Below, piece after piece: positions 31,778 through 44,700 of a stretch of DNA of 64,000 nucleotides. The stretch comes from Buxus sempervirens (Eukaryota; Streptophyta; Magnoliopsida; Buxales; Buxaceae): NCBI GenBank assembly GCA_947561395.2, contig OX387194.1, forward strand, positions 22,058,048-22,122,047. The letters run 5' to 3'. The position numbers and the translations under genes were made by a program. The notes beneath the pieces are model-generated. The model saw only the letters and a list, made by a program, of their open reading frames with translations, searched no databases and was not told where the DNA came from. The stretch's first letter is position 1. Each line of letters starts with the position of its first letter.

Positions 31778-32339
31778 TGTAAGCACCTCATTTTTGCGCT
31801 CCCGGAAGAGCTGGAAATGCAAAACCCGGCTAAAAAGTCAAACCCTGAGGGGTTGAAAATTGACATTTTGATCAAGTGAAAATTGGCCACTTTGCTTTAT
31901 CCCAATGGATAGAGAATCCCGACACGAGTCCAACGCAACTGAGTTTGCTGGAATCGGAGTCCGGATGAAGGTTCTACAGGGCGGTCAAACTTGAGGGTGG
32001 GCCGAAAGTTGACTTTCTTTCGAACCCTGAGCCAGGTGCTTAGCTCTATATCATTGGATAGAGGGCTCCGATATGAGTCCAACGCAATTGAGTTTGCCCA
32101 AATCGGAGTTCGGATGAAGGAGATATGAGCTGTCGAAGTTTCCGAGCAGCAAAACCCAGAAAGCTGCACACGTGGCAAAAAGCCTCACACGTGGCGAGTG
32201 GCGCAAGAAAATATCTCAAGGGGCAATCCGTAAATATCCCAGGGTTTAAAGCAAAATTTCGCAGGGACCAAATCTGTGAATATCTAAGAGTATCAGATGA
32301 ATCTGAGAATATCCTGGGGCAAATCCGTAATTTTTTCGA

Positions 32340-32590
32340 TTTGTATCCGACCAAATATGTCGGATACACATACCTCAGTGTATAACCGACACTATTCATC
32401 GGATACAAGGAGATCAGCCCGCGAGATTTGCGCCGATTCCCCGACAAATTCGCGGCGGCATTAAAATTTCGAATAATTGTGTTTTGTATCCGGAATTTAA
32501 TGCCGGATACAAAGTGACATGTGTGTAGCCGGACATGGAGGCCAGCTATGAATAAGAGTTAGTGTATTCGGCATATAATTTCGGATACAT
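32340..32590. repeat. U3 hairpin array of C2
   Basis: Inverted repeats with GTATCCG/CGGATAC arms near 32343, 32380, 32484 and 32565. The copy near 32484 is closest to the C1 core (GTATCCGG...CCGGATAC). Confidence 0.75.
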
Positions 32591-32600
32591 TAAGTTTGCC

Positions 32601-32608
32601 TATAAAAA
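32601..32608 (+). promoter_or_regulatory. TATA box of LTR C2
   Basis: TATAAAAA just after the hairpin array, followed by CCCAGCAGCCACC as in the C1 leader. Confidence 0.65.
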
Positions 32609-34128
32609 CCCAGCAGCCACCTCTGGTCGGGGGTTGGCTTCTTTTGTTGGTTTCAAGCTTGCTTCCCCCACCTGTTTTGGTCCGAATCCCTCTCTTCTCA
32701 ACCCTCTTTGCTTCCCCTACCTTCCCACATCCTCTCAAGACCATCTTGCCCAAGCCTTCTTCTTCCCTTCCACTTCCTTGTTGAAACAAGAAGGAGAGAG
32801 TTGCTGGTGGAGCAAGGCGTGAGCATCCAAGGAGTTTCCAGCTGCTGTTTGGCCTCAAAGAGGTGCTTCCGCACTACCTAGGAACTCCAGAACCACCAGG
32901 TGAGACTTCTTGGCATATTTGGTTACACATATATAAAAATGGGAGTTTTCTAGAAAGTTTGTTAAGTTCATCTCTTCCCCTAGCTTGAGCCTGGTTTTGG
33001 TGCCCATTTGCATGCATGCTCTTCACTTTTTTTGGTAAGGTGGGGGTCTCTAAGGGTAAGAGAGACCCCACAGCTGGTTCCATGAGAGAATGGGAGAGAG
33101 TCACCTCATTCCCAGCCTCATTAAGTTACTGTTTTGGCTGCATTTAAGCTTTCTTTTAGGAGGAGCATGTTCCTCCCTTCTCCACCCAATGTACCCCCAG
33201 GACAACCCCCCACTTCCCTTCTGAATTTATTCTCTCATCTCACCTTTTTATATGGTTTTCGTGGATATCTTGCTGCTGTCAGAACCATCCTGGTTTGCTG
33301 TTCTTAAGTACAGTCTTTCGGATACCATGCTGCAAATTACAGTCGATGCATGTTAAACCGCCTTTGTGTTGCTTTCACATGTATGCGGTTGCTGTTGGTG
33401 TTTATGCCTTAAGCCCTCTTGTCATAGCTCCAAGCATGCTAGGACCACGTGAATGCTTCTCCTTGGGTTGTCCCCACACGGGTGTTTAAGTTTGGATGCA
33501 TGTTAACTATTGTTCTTATGTGTGTGCATGCATTTTCGAGTGCTGGAAAAGCATGCAACAAGTCGCATTTCTGGTATTTGTTGGGGACGGAGGCCTGGCT
33601 ATTTGTTTGTCCTTCCACCCTAAGAGGCCTCCATGCGTATACTTGAGCATGAATCCTCTTATTAAGCTTTTGTGGTAGGTCTTGCAAGGATAAAACACCT
33701 GCTGTATTTTTGTATGCCAACACCTATGCACCCCACCAACCTAGCCGAAGTATCATGTTTGCAAGTCCCCTCCCCCCATGAACCTTGCTGTTTTTTTTGT
33801 GTTGATATGCGTTCCCTTACCACCTTGGTATTAACCCACATAGGCCGCTGTAGGGGACAGCAGAAAGCCCGTATGCTATTGCTGTTCCCAGCAAGTTGGC
33901 CAGCACCTAAGCTCCCTATTCCCTTGGATTTCTTTTGCTGATTGGACGCACATGAGCGTGCCCTCAGCGCTCTGATGATTCACTGAATTTTAGCATGTGT
34001 TAGACCCCTGGGGGCAGCAGCTGTCCCTGGTAGAAGTGATCCCTCCCTAGCATGCCAGCTTAATTGCTTGAATAGATCAAGTCAAACTTGGATGGATCTA
34101 ATCCATTGGGCAGCATCAATTAAAATTG

Positions 34129-34554
34129 GTAATGTGAAGACCCGAACACTACTCAAGTTGTCCCTAGCAGCTACGGTATATCACGTATGGAGGGAAAGGA
34201 ACCGGCGGACTTTCAAGAACAGTTACATGCCATGGTAAATTGTGAAGGCAAATATAGTTTCAGATGTTCATGCAAAAGCAAACACGGAGTGGGTGAGCAT
34301 CCCAGATTCACCTATCCATGGGCAACTTGTTAACAAGTGGGACCTGAAAGGGGAGCTTCTCGGATAGGCAACTGACCTCACTTATTGCGGCTTGGTTACA
34401 ATGGTTTTCATTGTTATCTCATAGTTTGGAGTTATAGTGTAGTATCATGTTAGCTCTAATGTATGGGCTACTTTTGATGGTTTTTATTTTGAGCTCTACA
34501 TCATTGTAAATATTTATTTATTAATATAAATTTGGACTTACCTAAAAAAAAAAT
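34129..34554 (+). mobile_element. L1-type LINE, 3' tail
   Basis: A short frame reads LSLAATVYHVWRERNRR, the conserved segment near the C-terminus of plant L1 reverse transcriptases (zinc-binding RVT region). A second frame reads WVSIPDSPIHGQLVNKWD, so the reading frame is shifted or stopped in between. An AT-rich 3' UTR follows and ends in an A-run near 34545-34553. The 5' part is absent, as is usual for LINE copies. No target duplication was identified, and the junction with C2 is approximate. Confidence 0.65.
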
Positions 34555-35088
34555 TCATGTGTTTTATATGAAATCATCTGTAGTGCTTTCTTTTCCTTTC
34601 TTTTTCCACTTTTTCTTCTCACAAAATTTTACGCTGAGCTCGTGATTGCTTACCGGACATTTTAGAAATGTTTATTGTACAGGCAACATGGGTGGGTATT
34701 TCTAAAATCATGCCCATGTGAGGATATGTATATCTATTCTATTATATAAAACCAACATCCCCGATTCCCTTGACATTCTATACGCAAAACACTCTCCAAT
34801 TTTTTTGAAATTTACTCCAACACCCGCGTTTATTAGTCCCATGTGGACCAGTAACTAACTGCCCATCTTACGGGAACATGTTACGGGCACTTTCCATTTT
34901 CTCTTCTTAAATTTCGTTAACAAAGGAGAAAAATGTATATCAAGAAAAGAGAACTAATGGACAAAAGTTTTCATGCATAATAGGAGATCTTACAGATGAA
35001 ATATAGATTTCAGACATAACAAGACACCAAAGTTCCAAAAGCTATAACCAGAGAATTCAGTGTCACTTCTTGTATAAAACCATAGCAA
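34555..35088. other. 3' flank of the ankyrin/PGG gene
   Basis: AT-rich sequence without an ORF. On the minus strand the part next to 35088 should hold the 3' UTR, but I cannot place the polyadenylation site. Confidence 0.4.
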
Positions 35089-35715
35089 CTAAGCATAAAA
35101 TGGTTTTTTGTAAAATGGTTTTGTATCCTTAATAAAGACACCAGACCCATAAGTAGACTTAATCATATCAACAAAGAGTGGAAATTGCAACATTGCAAAC
35201 AAGGTGACTGGGACGCCAACCAGAAGACAGATGGGAATTGTAATCCACACAACTTCATGGCGAAGCATAATGAAGAGGGCAGCACCAAAGGACATCATCA
35301 TAGTCAACATAGAGAGAAAGAGGAAGACAAGTCCAATGATTAATTTCTCCGGCAAGGACCGCAGGAAATCTTCTTGTGCATACCTCGAAGTTAAGATGTA
35401 TAAGAACATCAATGCAGAAGTAATGGAAGAGAAAAGAGAGAAAGCATCTGCTATGGCAAACAACATGAAGGATCTTGAATGTAAGAAATTTGGGACGCCT
35501 TTGTCATCATTTCCACCTGGTACTTGAAATGCAGCAGAAAACATGACAGTTGCAATAAGGGTGGCTACCACTGTAGATGATGTGGCAGTGTCCTTCATCC
35601 ATTTTTCTCCTTCTTCAACTAAATCCTTGTGTTGCTTTCTAAATAGAACATGAGGAATTTGTCCACCGGCGTTCTTTAGATTCCTGTGTGAAGGTGGTGT
35701 GATATATTCAACTTC
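35089..35715 (-). CDS. Ankyrin/PGG gene, last exon (PGG domain)
   Basis: The acceptor TTTTTATCATTTTAG ends at 35716, and the exon opens with GAAGTTGAA (Glu-Val-Glu), continuing the Trp-Phe-Lys end of exon 3. About 39 residues including EEGEKWMKDTATSS lead into the PGG domain: a first hydrophobic span (TVVATLIATVMFSAAF), the signature VPGGND, then spans around FMLFAIADAFSLFSSITSAL, LIIGLVFLFLSMLTMMMSF and VWITIPICLLVGVPVTLFAM. The stop TAG is at 35091-35089. Domain length is normal for the family. The antisense ORF at 35204-35527 is a shadow. Confidence 0.93.
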   Translation of the reverse strand, partial: EVEYITPPSHRNLKNAGGQIPHVLFRKQHKDLVEEGEKWMKDTATSSTVVATLIATVMFSAAFQVPGGNDDKGVPNFLHSRSFMLFAIADAFSLFSSITSALMFLYILTSRYAQEDFLRSLPEKLIIGLVFLFLSMLTMMMSFGAALFIMLRHEVVWITIPICLLVGVPVTLFAMLQFPLFVDMIKSTYGSGVFIKDTKPFYKKPFYA

Positions 35716-38700
35716 CTAAAATGATAAAAACACATCAAACACAAACAAGGGTCAGCTGATAGACTAACGAAACCAGTAGCTTATTTTGAGGGTGCATTTG
35801 GGGCCAGTTTTCGTGAATTATATTGCCATCCAAAGTTCAAGCAAAAGCTTATAAAATTGAATTTCCATTTTCACAGGTTATGAAAAATAAAATGGAAGAA
35901 GTAAGGTAAATACTAGTTATAGTGCAGTTATGAAGAAAAGGATTTGAAAAATATAGGCTAAATTATTTTACCTGAAATGAGATAATCATAGAAATGAATC
36001 TGTGGGAAAGTGTCAAGGTCCCATATGAGAAATTTACAAAAAATGAAGAAAGAAGATGATGCAAAAAGCATTCCGTCCAGAAATTGGTAGTCCCACACGG
36101 TATTCTACCAATGTTGAGTGGAAATAGTTTTTAAATTGATACTTCTGAGTGCTTCTAAGCATGAAGTGCACAAAGGGTTAAGTGGTGTGACTCAATAAAT
36201 TCCTGCAAGTGTTGGAGAGTTGGTGGAACAGGCAGAGGCATTTCCACACAACTTTGTCAGTCAGGATAATTTAAATGATATCATAATGACAAGATAAAAT
36301 TGCCCTTGAACCACTGATTTTAGTTGCCTTCGGCTATTTTACCTAAAAGAATTGAGCTCTGTTCCTCCTTGCTTATTGGCTGAAACTGGACTTTTCATTA
36401 AATTTCTTAACAAATCCAATTAAACAGTAAATTTTTCTATAACCTCAAAATAGATACTTTTGGAGACCCATAAAGCTGCTTTACTCACCTAGTCCCTGTT
36501 AGGCATATAATTGAATAGAAACTGAGGTTCCACTTTATTAGCCTGTTATTTTCTTCCAATATATTGAGAAAAGCGTGCTTAGAAAACTAGTGTTTTCATT
36601 TTGATGGCATGCCACACCTAGCCTCTGTTAGGTATATAACAGAATCGGAACTGACATTCCACTTTATTAGCTTATTATTTTCTTCCGATATATTGAGAAA
36701 AAGGTGTGCTTAGGAAACCAGTGTGCTGTCAAAATTTTGGCATTTACAACCCATCTGGAAAAAAAAAAGAAAAAGAAAATGTGTCGTTCTTTCTTTTTCT
36801 TTTTTTGGTTTTGGTTTTCTAGAGGAGGAGGGAGGAGAAAGAGGGGTGGCGGGGGGCTTGCTTGATCCAAAGTCAAGCGAGTTTTTGCAAGGGCGCCGCC
36901 GAAACACAACAAATTTCGCCACTTTTCGGCAGCACACTTGTTTTTTTTTTTTTTTCCCTCTTGTATTCTTTTTCTTGGGAATTTTTTAGCCTTTGAAGAG
37001 ATTTCTCCCCATGTAATGACCTGAGTCTACGTGGTACGATATTGTTCGCTTTGGGCCCTATAGTTTGCATGGTTTTGTTCCCAGGTATAAGTATAACACG
37101 AGGAAGACTTCCCAGTGGTCACCCGTCATAGCACTACTCTTCACCTGAGCACACTTCACTTCAGAGTTCCAAAGAGTTATCTTGTGGGTCCTATCTGTGG
37201 GTGGTACGGATGTGTGGTTGACCCAACCCGCTTTAAGATGCCCAATATGAGTGTGCAGGGTAGTTCAAGATAGAGATGAAGTGTAAATAAGAATCCTAAA
37301 ACTATTGGATTCTATCTCTTGCTCTCTCTATAAATAGCACCCTAGGGCTCCCTATTTGTGTAATTGTCGTCATTCGTGAGAGTACAACTAGAAGGAGCCA
37401 AAGCCAAGAGGAGCAGTGTTCCAGCTTGGATAGAAAGATCCACTCTACGGAGAGCAGTAGTTCTATCTAGAAGACCTAGGGATCCCGTCCAGCCTAGGGA
37501 AGGATTTACGTTGCGGAAAGCAAAGAGGATCCTAGTTATCAGGTTCTCTAAAAATGTGGGTGTAGTCTGATTCGAGATCCGTTGATTCCGTTGCGAATTT
37601 CGGGTTTGGATATGTTACAGGTATGTATCTAAAATCCTACACAAAGGGATTTAGCTCCCGTGTCAGCCCTAAAAAGTCTCATACTAAGGAGTTCCAATGC
37701 TTTACTCAAATAGCACAGTCACCTTTTCACACTCAGGCGATGCGGGATTACAACCATATGCACATCCCCGCCTAGTAGCTCGCCTAGGTCTCTCACCACG
37801 CCCACATCACAGCCGTCCACTCAGACAACCAAGATGTCACACCCCACCTCTCTCAAAAAGCACACTTGTTTTGATTTTTTCCCAAGTTGCCCAAGACTCA
37901 CTATGATTCTTCAGATCAATGGTATGAAAACACTAAAGAACCCTTTTAGAGAGCATGTGGAGTTTGATCATGTCCATATCCATGCCCTTTGAAGGTAAAA
38001 CGTATAATTTTTTCATTTTGAAGGCTTTAATCTTATTAAAAATAGTTCATTTTCATCCATATGATATAGCAACACTCGATCTATCGATAGGTGTCAACAT
38101 TTTGATAAAAAATTATTTTAACCGAAAAATCATTAAAAATTTTTCGAAAAATATAGAACCATAAAAAAGATGGGTTTTTGTTGTTTTTTTTTTTGGTTAC
38201 ATATTATTAAATTTTAAAAGTAGTATTTTTAATTATAATTTAAATAATATAAACTATATAATAATAAAAAAAATTAAAAACAGAAATTAATTAAAAATTG
38301 TAAAGATTTTGAAAAACTACAAAAATTAATTTTAAAATTAGATGAATATATTAATTAAATTAATTTCTTTTTTATATACAAATAATATAAATGGCATTAA
38401 ATTACATGGAATGAAGCAAAATATTTGCAGGTATAAAATTTGTAAATTACTCATTCTATTATTTGCTTAGTAATATTTACAAAAATATAATACTAAAACA
38501 GAAAATAAAAATAAAAAAGGAAAAGAAAATTTTTTGAATCATTGGAAAGATATATGAATGATAACTATTCAACTACTTATGTATATAAATTATTTTTCCA
38601 TTCTATAAATTTACAATGATATTCAAAATGATTAAGTGAAATTTTTAAATATATGATAAAAAGTAAATGAGTGATATTTTTGTTACTAAGGTACCGTTTG

Positions 38701-41700
38701 GTAATGCTTTCAGAAGTGCTTTTTTGCTTTTGAAAGCAAAAAATTGCTTTTGAAAGAAAAAGTGCTGTTTGATTATGCACACGTAAAGCAATTTATAAGA
38801 AGCAAAAAAGCAATTTCATTGCTTTTCAAAAGAAGCATAAAAATGTTGCTTCACACTTTAACCATAAATTTGCTTTCTTGCTTCTAAAACCCATGACACA
38901 AAACTAGACCGGAAAAAAATTGACCCATCATGTCCAATCCAACCCGAATAAAACGGGTTTGGGTTGACCCGTGTAATAGTTGGATGGGCTTCGGGTTGGG
39001 GATTTAGTAACCCATTCGTATTCGGGTCAACTCAAATCTAGCCTGATAATGATCCATTAAACCCGATAATAACCTGTTTAACCTGATAATGACCCACTTA
39101 ACCTGATAATGATCCGTTCAACCCGATAATAACCCATTTAACACGATAATGGCCTGTTTAACACGATAATGGCCCATCTAACCAGATAATGACTCGTTTA
39201 ACCCGATAATAACCCGCTTAACCCAATAATGGTCTGTTTAACCCAATAACGACCCGTTTAATTCGACAATGGCCCATTTAACTTGATAAACCCGTTTAAC
39301 CTAATAATGACCTGTTAAACCCTATATTGTATCACTAATTTACTTTATTTTCTATTGGTGTATTTTTTATAATTAAAAAATAAAAAATTTTAATTGGGTT
39401 GGTGGGTTGAAGTCGATTATTGGCAAGTTGGGTTTGGTTTTGGATTTTCCAACCCACTAATAAATAGATTCAACTTGAACCGACCCGATTATTGCTCAAC
39501 GCATTACAATATACGTCGAGTATATTTTTAAGTAGAATGCATCAATTGTTTACGGTAGTTTTATATGATAGTATAAAAGCAATTTATATGCTATTGTAAT
39601 TACCAAACATGCTTTTTTGCTTTTTAACAGTAAAGGAAAAGTTTACCAAACAGTTTTGCTTCAACAAAAGATCTTCTGAAAAGCAGAAAAGCGTTACCAA
39701 ACGGAGCCTAAGCTGTGTGTTTCTTTTTTGTACGCTGTGAAAGTCTCTATCAGCCTGTTATGATTGTGTGTAAATCGTTTTCAAGTTTTGAGCAACAATG
39801 TAGCAATATGTTAATTGGCAATGGAAGTCGAGGTGAGCGGCATGGTCAGAGGTAAGATATAAGCTGGAGCCATAGGACCAAATATTAAGGGAATAGCAAT
39901 AGGACCGTCTGTAACTATTGCAAGCAAGTTATTAGTGGAGTGTCATGATTAAAAAAACACTTGGCACATGAATACAATAATGTTGTAAATTGTCCATGAG
40001 TGCCTCCAAAGGTGAAGAGGCAAAAGAGAGAACACTTGCTAGATGGAGTTGCGGGTAGGCAGCAGAGGAGGATAAATTGGAGATATCAAACATACGCTAG
40101 TGTACCCTGATTATGGTGTTAGCTATGGCAAAGAAGGGCTCATACTTAGCCTCCATTCAAACATCTCTACCGTTTAAGTTTAAGAGGAGGAAGGCTGAGA
40201 GATATGGCTTTCAAAGGGGTTTTGTACATTCAGAGTATCATGGTATGGGGCTAAGGGTGATCCACCTGGGTTGGGGTTTTACACAGCAAAAATATGCCGA
40301 ATTATCCTATAAAGTGCTCTTTGTATCTATCATCATATTCCAAGTAAAAGATATTGAAAGACACCTAGAGCAAGGAATCAGTCAGAGATGGGAAGTTTAC
40401 ATCCAAATTCTTTCTATTCAATCATACTCCAGCAAATGCAACAAATACTTTTAAGAATATGGTTGATGCAGATTCAAGAATCGGGTGCTAGAGTGATACC
40501 CCTTACACCACATGAGATTATGGGGGTATACTTGGATTGGGAGAAGAGGAAGATGAGGGATTTCATTTCCTCATTAGGACTAACTAGGAACAGTTGGGTT
40601 TGGCTATTGTGTGTGATGGTTGGATTGCATAATAGGACAAGTCCTACTAGACTATCCATCATCAACTTCACGATGTATAGTAGAGACAAAGCTGTATTTT
40701 TTAAATTAGTGGACGCATCATATAAGATTAAGGATGCGAGATGCAAGATGCATTGCTAGTCTACTTGAAGGTGTAATAGATGAGGTCAATAGAGACCATA
40801 TGATTCATATTGTCATAAATAATGATAGTGCATTTAAGAAGGCTAGTTAGAGGTTATAAGAGAAGTAAGCCCTTTGTTAGATCCCATGTACAATCGATTT
40901 TATTGGCTTAATGTTGGAGTCGATTACATAGAGGAGCAACGTAGGTAGCATGCTACAAGATGCACTGGCATTCAAGCATTTGTTTATAATCATAATTATT
41001 AACTTGTGAAGATGAAAGAGATGTGGTGTAAACACAGTTTAACTAAGGATTACTAGATTCGACACACACAATATTGCTTTGGAGAGTATTTTGAAGCACT
41101 GGTAGGGATTTGGGTCACTTTTCTTGAGTCAAACTGGACAAGGTGCCGTCAGAACCACATAGATATTGAGAAGAGAGTCAAAGATATCATTATTCCTAGC
41201 TCATTTTGAGATAAAGTTAGAGATTTAGTAGTCATGTTGAATCTACCATATATTGAGGGTTTTGGATACAGATGATTATCCCATAGTAGGATCTATATAT
41301 GAGTGCATAAAAGTGATGAAATCCCACATCAAGGCCGCAGCACCTAAATCATATAAATCAGTTCAAAAGATAGTTAGCAATCAATGGTTTCGGACACTAG
41401 ATACCTCCAACATTTAGCTGGTATGAATTTGTTATCATATTTTATTATTGCATTAGATATTTTTGTTCTAGTTGTTCTAATAAAATTTTTTTTCTTAATC
41501 ATCAATACCGCATACTACTTGAACCAAAAGTAACATTATAAGGACGCACTTGAGTCTCACATAGAGTTGTGCATTATAGCGCATGAGGTACATATAAAGT
41601 TGGATCCTAATTCTAATGCACATGCATGCTTTGGAAATAAGGTAAGCCACATATTTTTGTACAATGATATCACAATTTAGTATCATTTTTCAACACCAAC

Positions 41701-44700
41701 CATTTTTCAAACATTGTCATCTATCATTTACTAGTTGATATTTTTTAGAGATGCACTTGGCTCATTCAGATCTACCACAGCTATCTCATAAAAGGCAACG
41801 CTGATATAGTGTAACTTTATGTGCGCATACTTTAGTATATGCTGTTTTTTTAAATATTAATATTTCGTTTATAGCTCCAAGTAAATGGTGGATGATGTAT
41901 AGGGCTGACATCTCTACATTGAGGAAACTAACTGCTAAGTTTTTCACTCAAACAGCATATTCTTCTGCATGTGAGCGGAAATGAAGCACATTGCTCTCAT
42001 ACACATAAGCAAAGGAACATATCGGTGTACGAGAGGTTATAGAAGCTGGTGTTCTATAATTATAATATGAAGATAAGGAAAAAAAAACAAAAGGAGATTA
42101 AACGTCGCAGTACCATTGTGGAGGATGCTCCAGACGTGCTATTCAGTAATGATGTTGATGACAAGGACCCTTTCACAGATTGAGTTACGTGTGTTTAGAT
42201 AGACCAGCCAGATGGTAGATCGAGCTCAATTACTGTTAGTGCTGCAACAACGATGTGCATAAACGTTAATACTTCGATAAAGGAGGAAAGAAAGACATGA
42301 GCTCAGACTCACTTGATCGAGCAAAGAGAGCTGTTCCTTCCCTAGTTTCACTAGTAGTAGTTTCCAACCCCAACCCAGCCTCAACACATGGAAGGCAACG
42401 TGATCCAATCCATCAGAGGAGGAAGAGGGAGATGAGACAGAGGAAAAAATCAGAGGATAATGATGATGATGATGATGGTGGTGGTAGTGGAGATGACAAC
42501 AATCAAGGTAGTGCAGATACAAGTGTCCGGGGTTGAATCCTTTCACTGGAGAGGCTGTGTTCGAGCATATCACACAAGATTGGGACCCTAGCACCAAAGA
42601 TTTCGGTGGTGGTGATAGCAGTAGAACACCGACTTTTCAAAGGAGGGGCAAAGAAAAGCATAAGCAACATATTGATGTACATAACAAGTCTTCTATAGCT
42701 TAGAGTATTGGATCTATGGATGTTGGATCTATACTTATGAATATAGGGATAGTCCAATTATAGTTTTTGAAGGCACTATCTACAACAAGGCCAGGGACTT
42801 TTGGGACACATCTTATGATTTATAGTTCATACGGTTCACGCTACTATCCTCAACAGCCTGGACTAGCAAATTAGTCTGATAATAATTACGGTTCATACAA
42901 ATATCATAGATTGCAGTTGCATACATCTAATACTTATGGGTTCTTCCCAATGAATCTTTATCCGTATGGTTTCTATGTTGCATCAAGTGGAGTGGTACAC
43001 CTTGCATATGGCTTTATTTGTTATCTTTACCACCATTAGCTGGAGCGAAAGCCTGATATTTTGGTAGTTAATGTTCATCATCTCGAGTATCCTCTAGTTG
43101 GCATCATGGCACATATTACCCAAGAGGAATACAAGGATCATGTTCGCTTATACAAGGAATATCAATGTAGGATGTGATGGAATCGCTTCTACCACTTCAT
43201 TGGTGAAAGAGTAAGGTTTGGGCCACCTAGAGACTCTAGTCTGTTTTGACAGCACCACGAACCACCATTGTGTATCATTCTTTTTTTTTTCACCGGTTAA
43301 TCAGTTACTATTGTTTGTTATTAACCATTTCGTTTTCTTAGTCAGTTGAATGTTATTTGATTAATGTTTCATATTCCACCATTATATGACTTATGATTGA
43401 TTATCAATCATCATGTGATTATTAATTTTTTTTAACATATTATTATGAATTTTGAGTATATAATGAATATGATGCATGATTGATGATTTTTTTTTCCAAA
43501 CATTATAGGTTTTCAATCGAAAGAGAAAAAATTTGTTTTTGGAGAAATTTTGACAGCACACCAGTGTGTGCTGTCAAAATTTACTTGATCTGGATGATTT
43601 GATCTTTTCCCCCTAAATAGGTGAGATGTTGGTGGCATGCCCCAGAAATTTCATTTTGTGCCCTTTACAAAATATCCATCAGCACCAAAACATAAAACCT
43701 TGTCATTGGGAACTCCAATATTTACATCAAATTCTTGGGTTGTGTGCCATCATAGAATTGAGTCCATGTCAAATTTCACTATTGTGACTAACAAAGAGGA
43801 AGACTCAATGTAGCTGTTTGACTGTTGGGCTCTAAGTGTCCAAGTGCCGTGATCTCCTTCCAAAAGTTAAAACTCTTGTCATGATTTGCCAAGCAAATCT
43901 AGAGCATTGAATTTGTAGCTAATGCATTTAGATTTGTGCGGAACTATCCTCCAATGCTACCCATGGTTAAAGTCACTTAAGTTTGATTAACAACAGCTTT
44001 GGGTTTACATTTGTACTTTCCAAATCGAAACAACAGAGTGCTGAAGGGAATAAAGTAGATGACTTGAAAAGATGATGCCTATGTTATAACTACACTAAAG
44101 CAGGATCTTTTGTGGACTATATATGGCCAGCATCAAAGATGCAGAGAATGTTTCTTATACATGGCAAGCAGGATTTGTCATGACTTTGCAGGAAAGGTTA
44201 ATATATATATTAGGACACCTAGAAGTTACAAGAAAATGTGGCATTAAAGAATATCCACGTTGATTTCCACAAGCTTGAAAAAGGCTACCATTTTATTTCC
44301 TTGTGGTTTATTATTTCATACCAGAAATATTGCTGTAGCTCTCATTTTTTGCTAAAAGTTCTAATGTCCTCCTTGAATCATTCAACTTTGTCCTATACTA
44401 ATGCAATATCCAAATTCCTTGCACTTGATTCTCTCACGTCACTCTTCCAACTTTCAAATGTACTCCTGCTATCCAAATGGAGCTTATATCGATTCCTACA
44501 AACAAGCGAAGCACAATAATCTAACAAGAGATAAGTTGGTTAAAAAGTCTTTTTCCAAGAAATCATTCAAAATCCAGGGGGGCATATAAGTCTGGAGAAA
44601 GAAACAAGCTTTTTGAAGCCAACTTCAATGAGAAAATCCAAGAATTAGTTGAAAAAATGGGCAGTTTTGTCATTCAATCAGAATTATGAATATTCGATCA

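Larger units (their letters stand above)
31778..34128 (+). mobile_element. C-family LTR, copy C2, 3'-truncated
   Basis: Starts TGTAAGCACCTC at 31778, the same terminus as C1 but on the opposite strand; the first 350 bp closely mirror C1 around 26330-26688. Hairpins with GTATCCG arms lie at about 32340-32590, TATA at 32601-32608 and a donor-like CCAG|GTGAGA at 32900. The LTR loses recognisable similarity near 34128, where a LINE tail begins, so its 3' terminus and target duplication are missing. ORFs in it have no domains. Confidence 0.75.
36724..43558 (+). mobile_element. hAT transposon fossil, about 6.8 kb, in the ankyrin-gene intron
   Basis: Terminal inverted repeats TGCTGTCAAAATTT at 36724 and, inverted, at the right end (43558). 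Flanks AACCAGTG (36716-36723) and CACCAGTG (43559-43566) give an 8-bp duplication with one mismatch, as expected for hAT. Internal plus-strand remnants of BED finger, DUF659-type transposase core and hAT dimerisation domain confirm the superfamily. It contains a repeat with a 5S-like block (37013-37619) and a Tourist-like element (38690-39708). Multiple stops make it immobile. Confidence 0.8.

Noticed and set aside
34728-34900. Helitron 5' terminus (TCTATTCTATTATATAAAACC)
   Set aside because: Only a loose resemblance to Helitron starts; no matching CTRR end with hairpin found.
35204-35527. 107-codon plus-strand ORF
   Set aside because: Antisense shadow of the PGG exon.
37096-37185. Functional 5S rRNA gene
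   Set aside because: Lacks the first third of 5S rRNA and has many substitutions; embedded in a mobile repeat.
44238-44519. Intronic 93-codon ORF as an extra exon or gene
   Set aside because: No domain, no splice context, wrong strand for the host gene.
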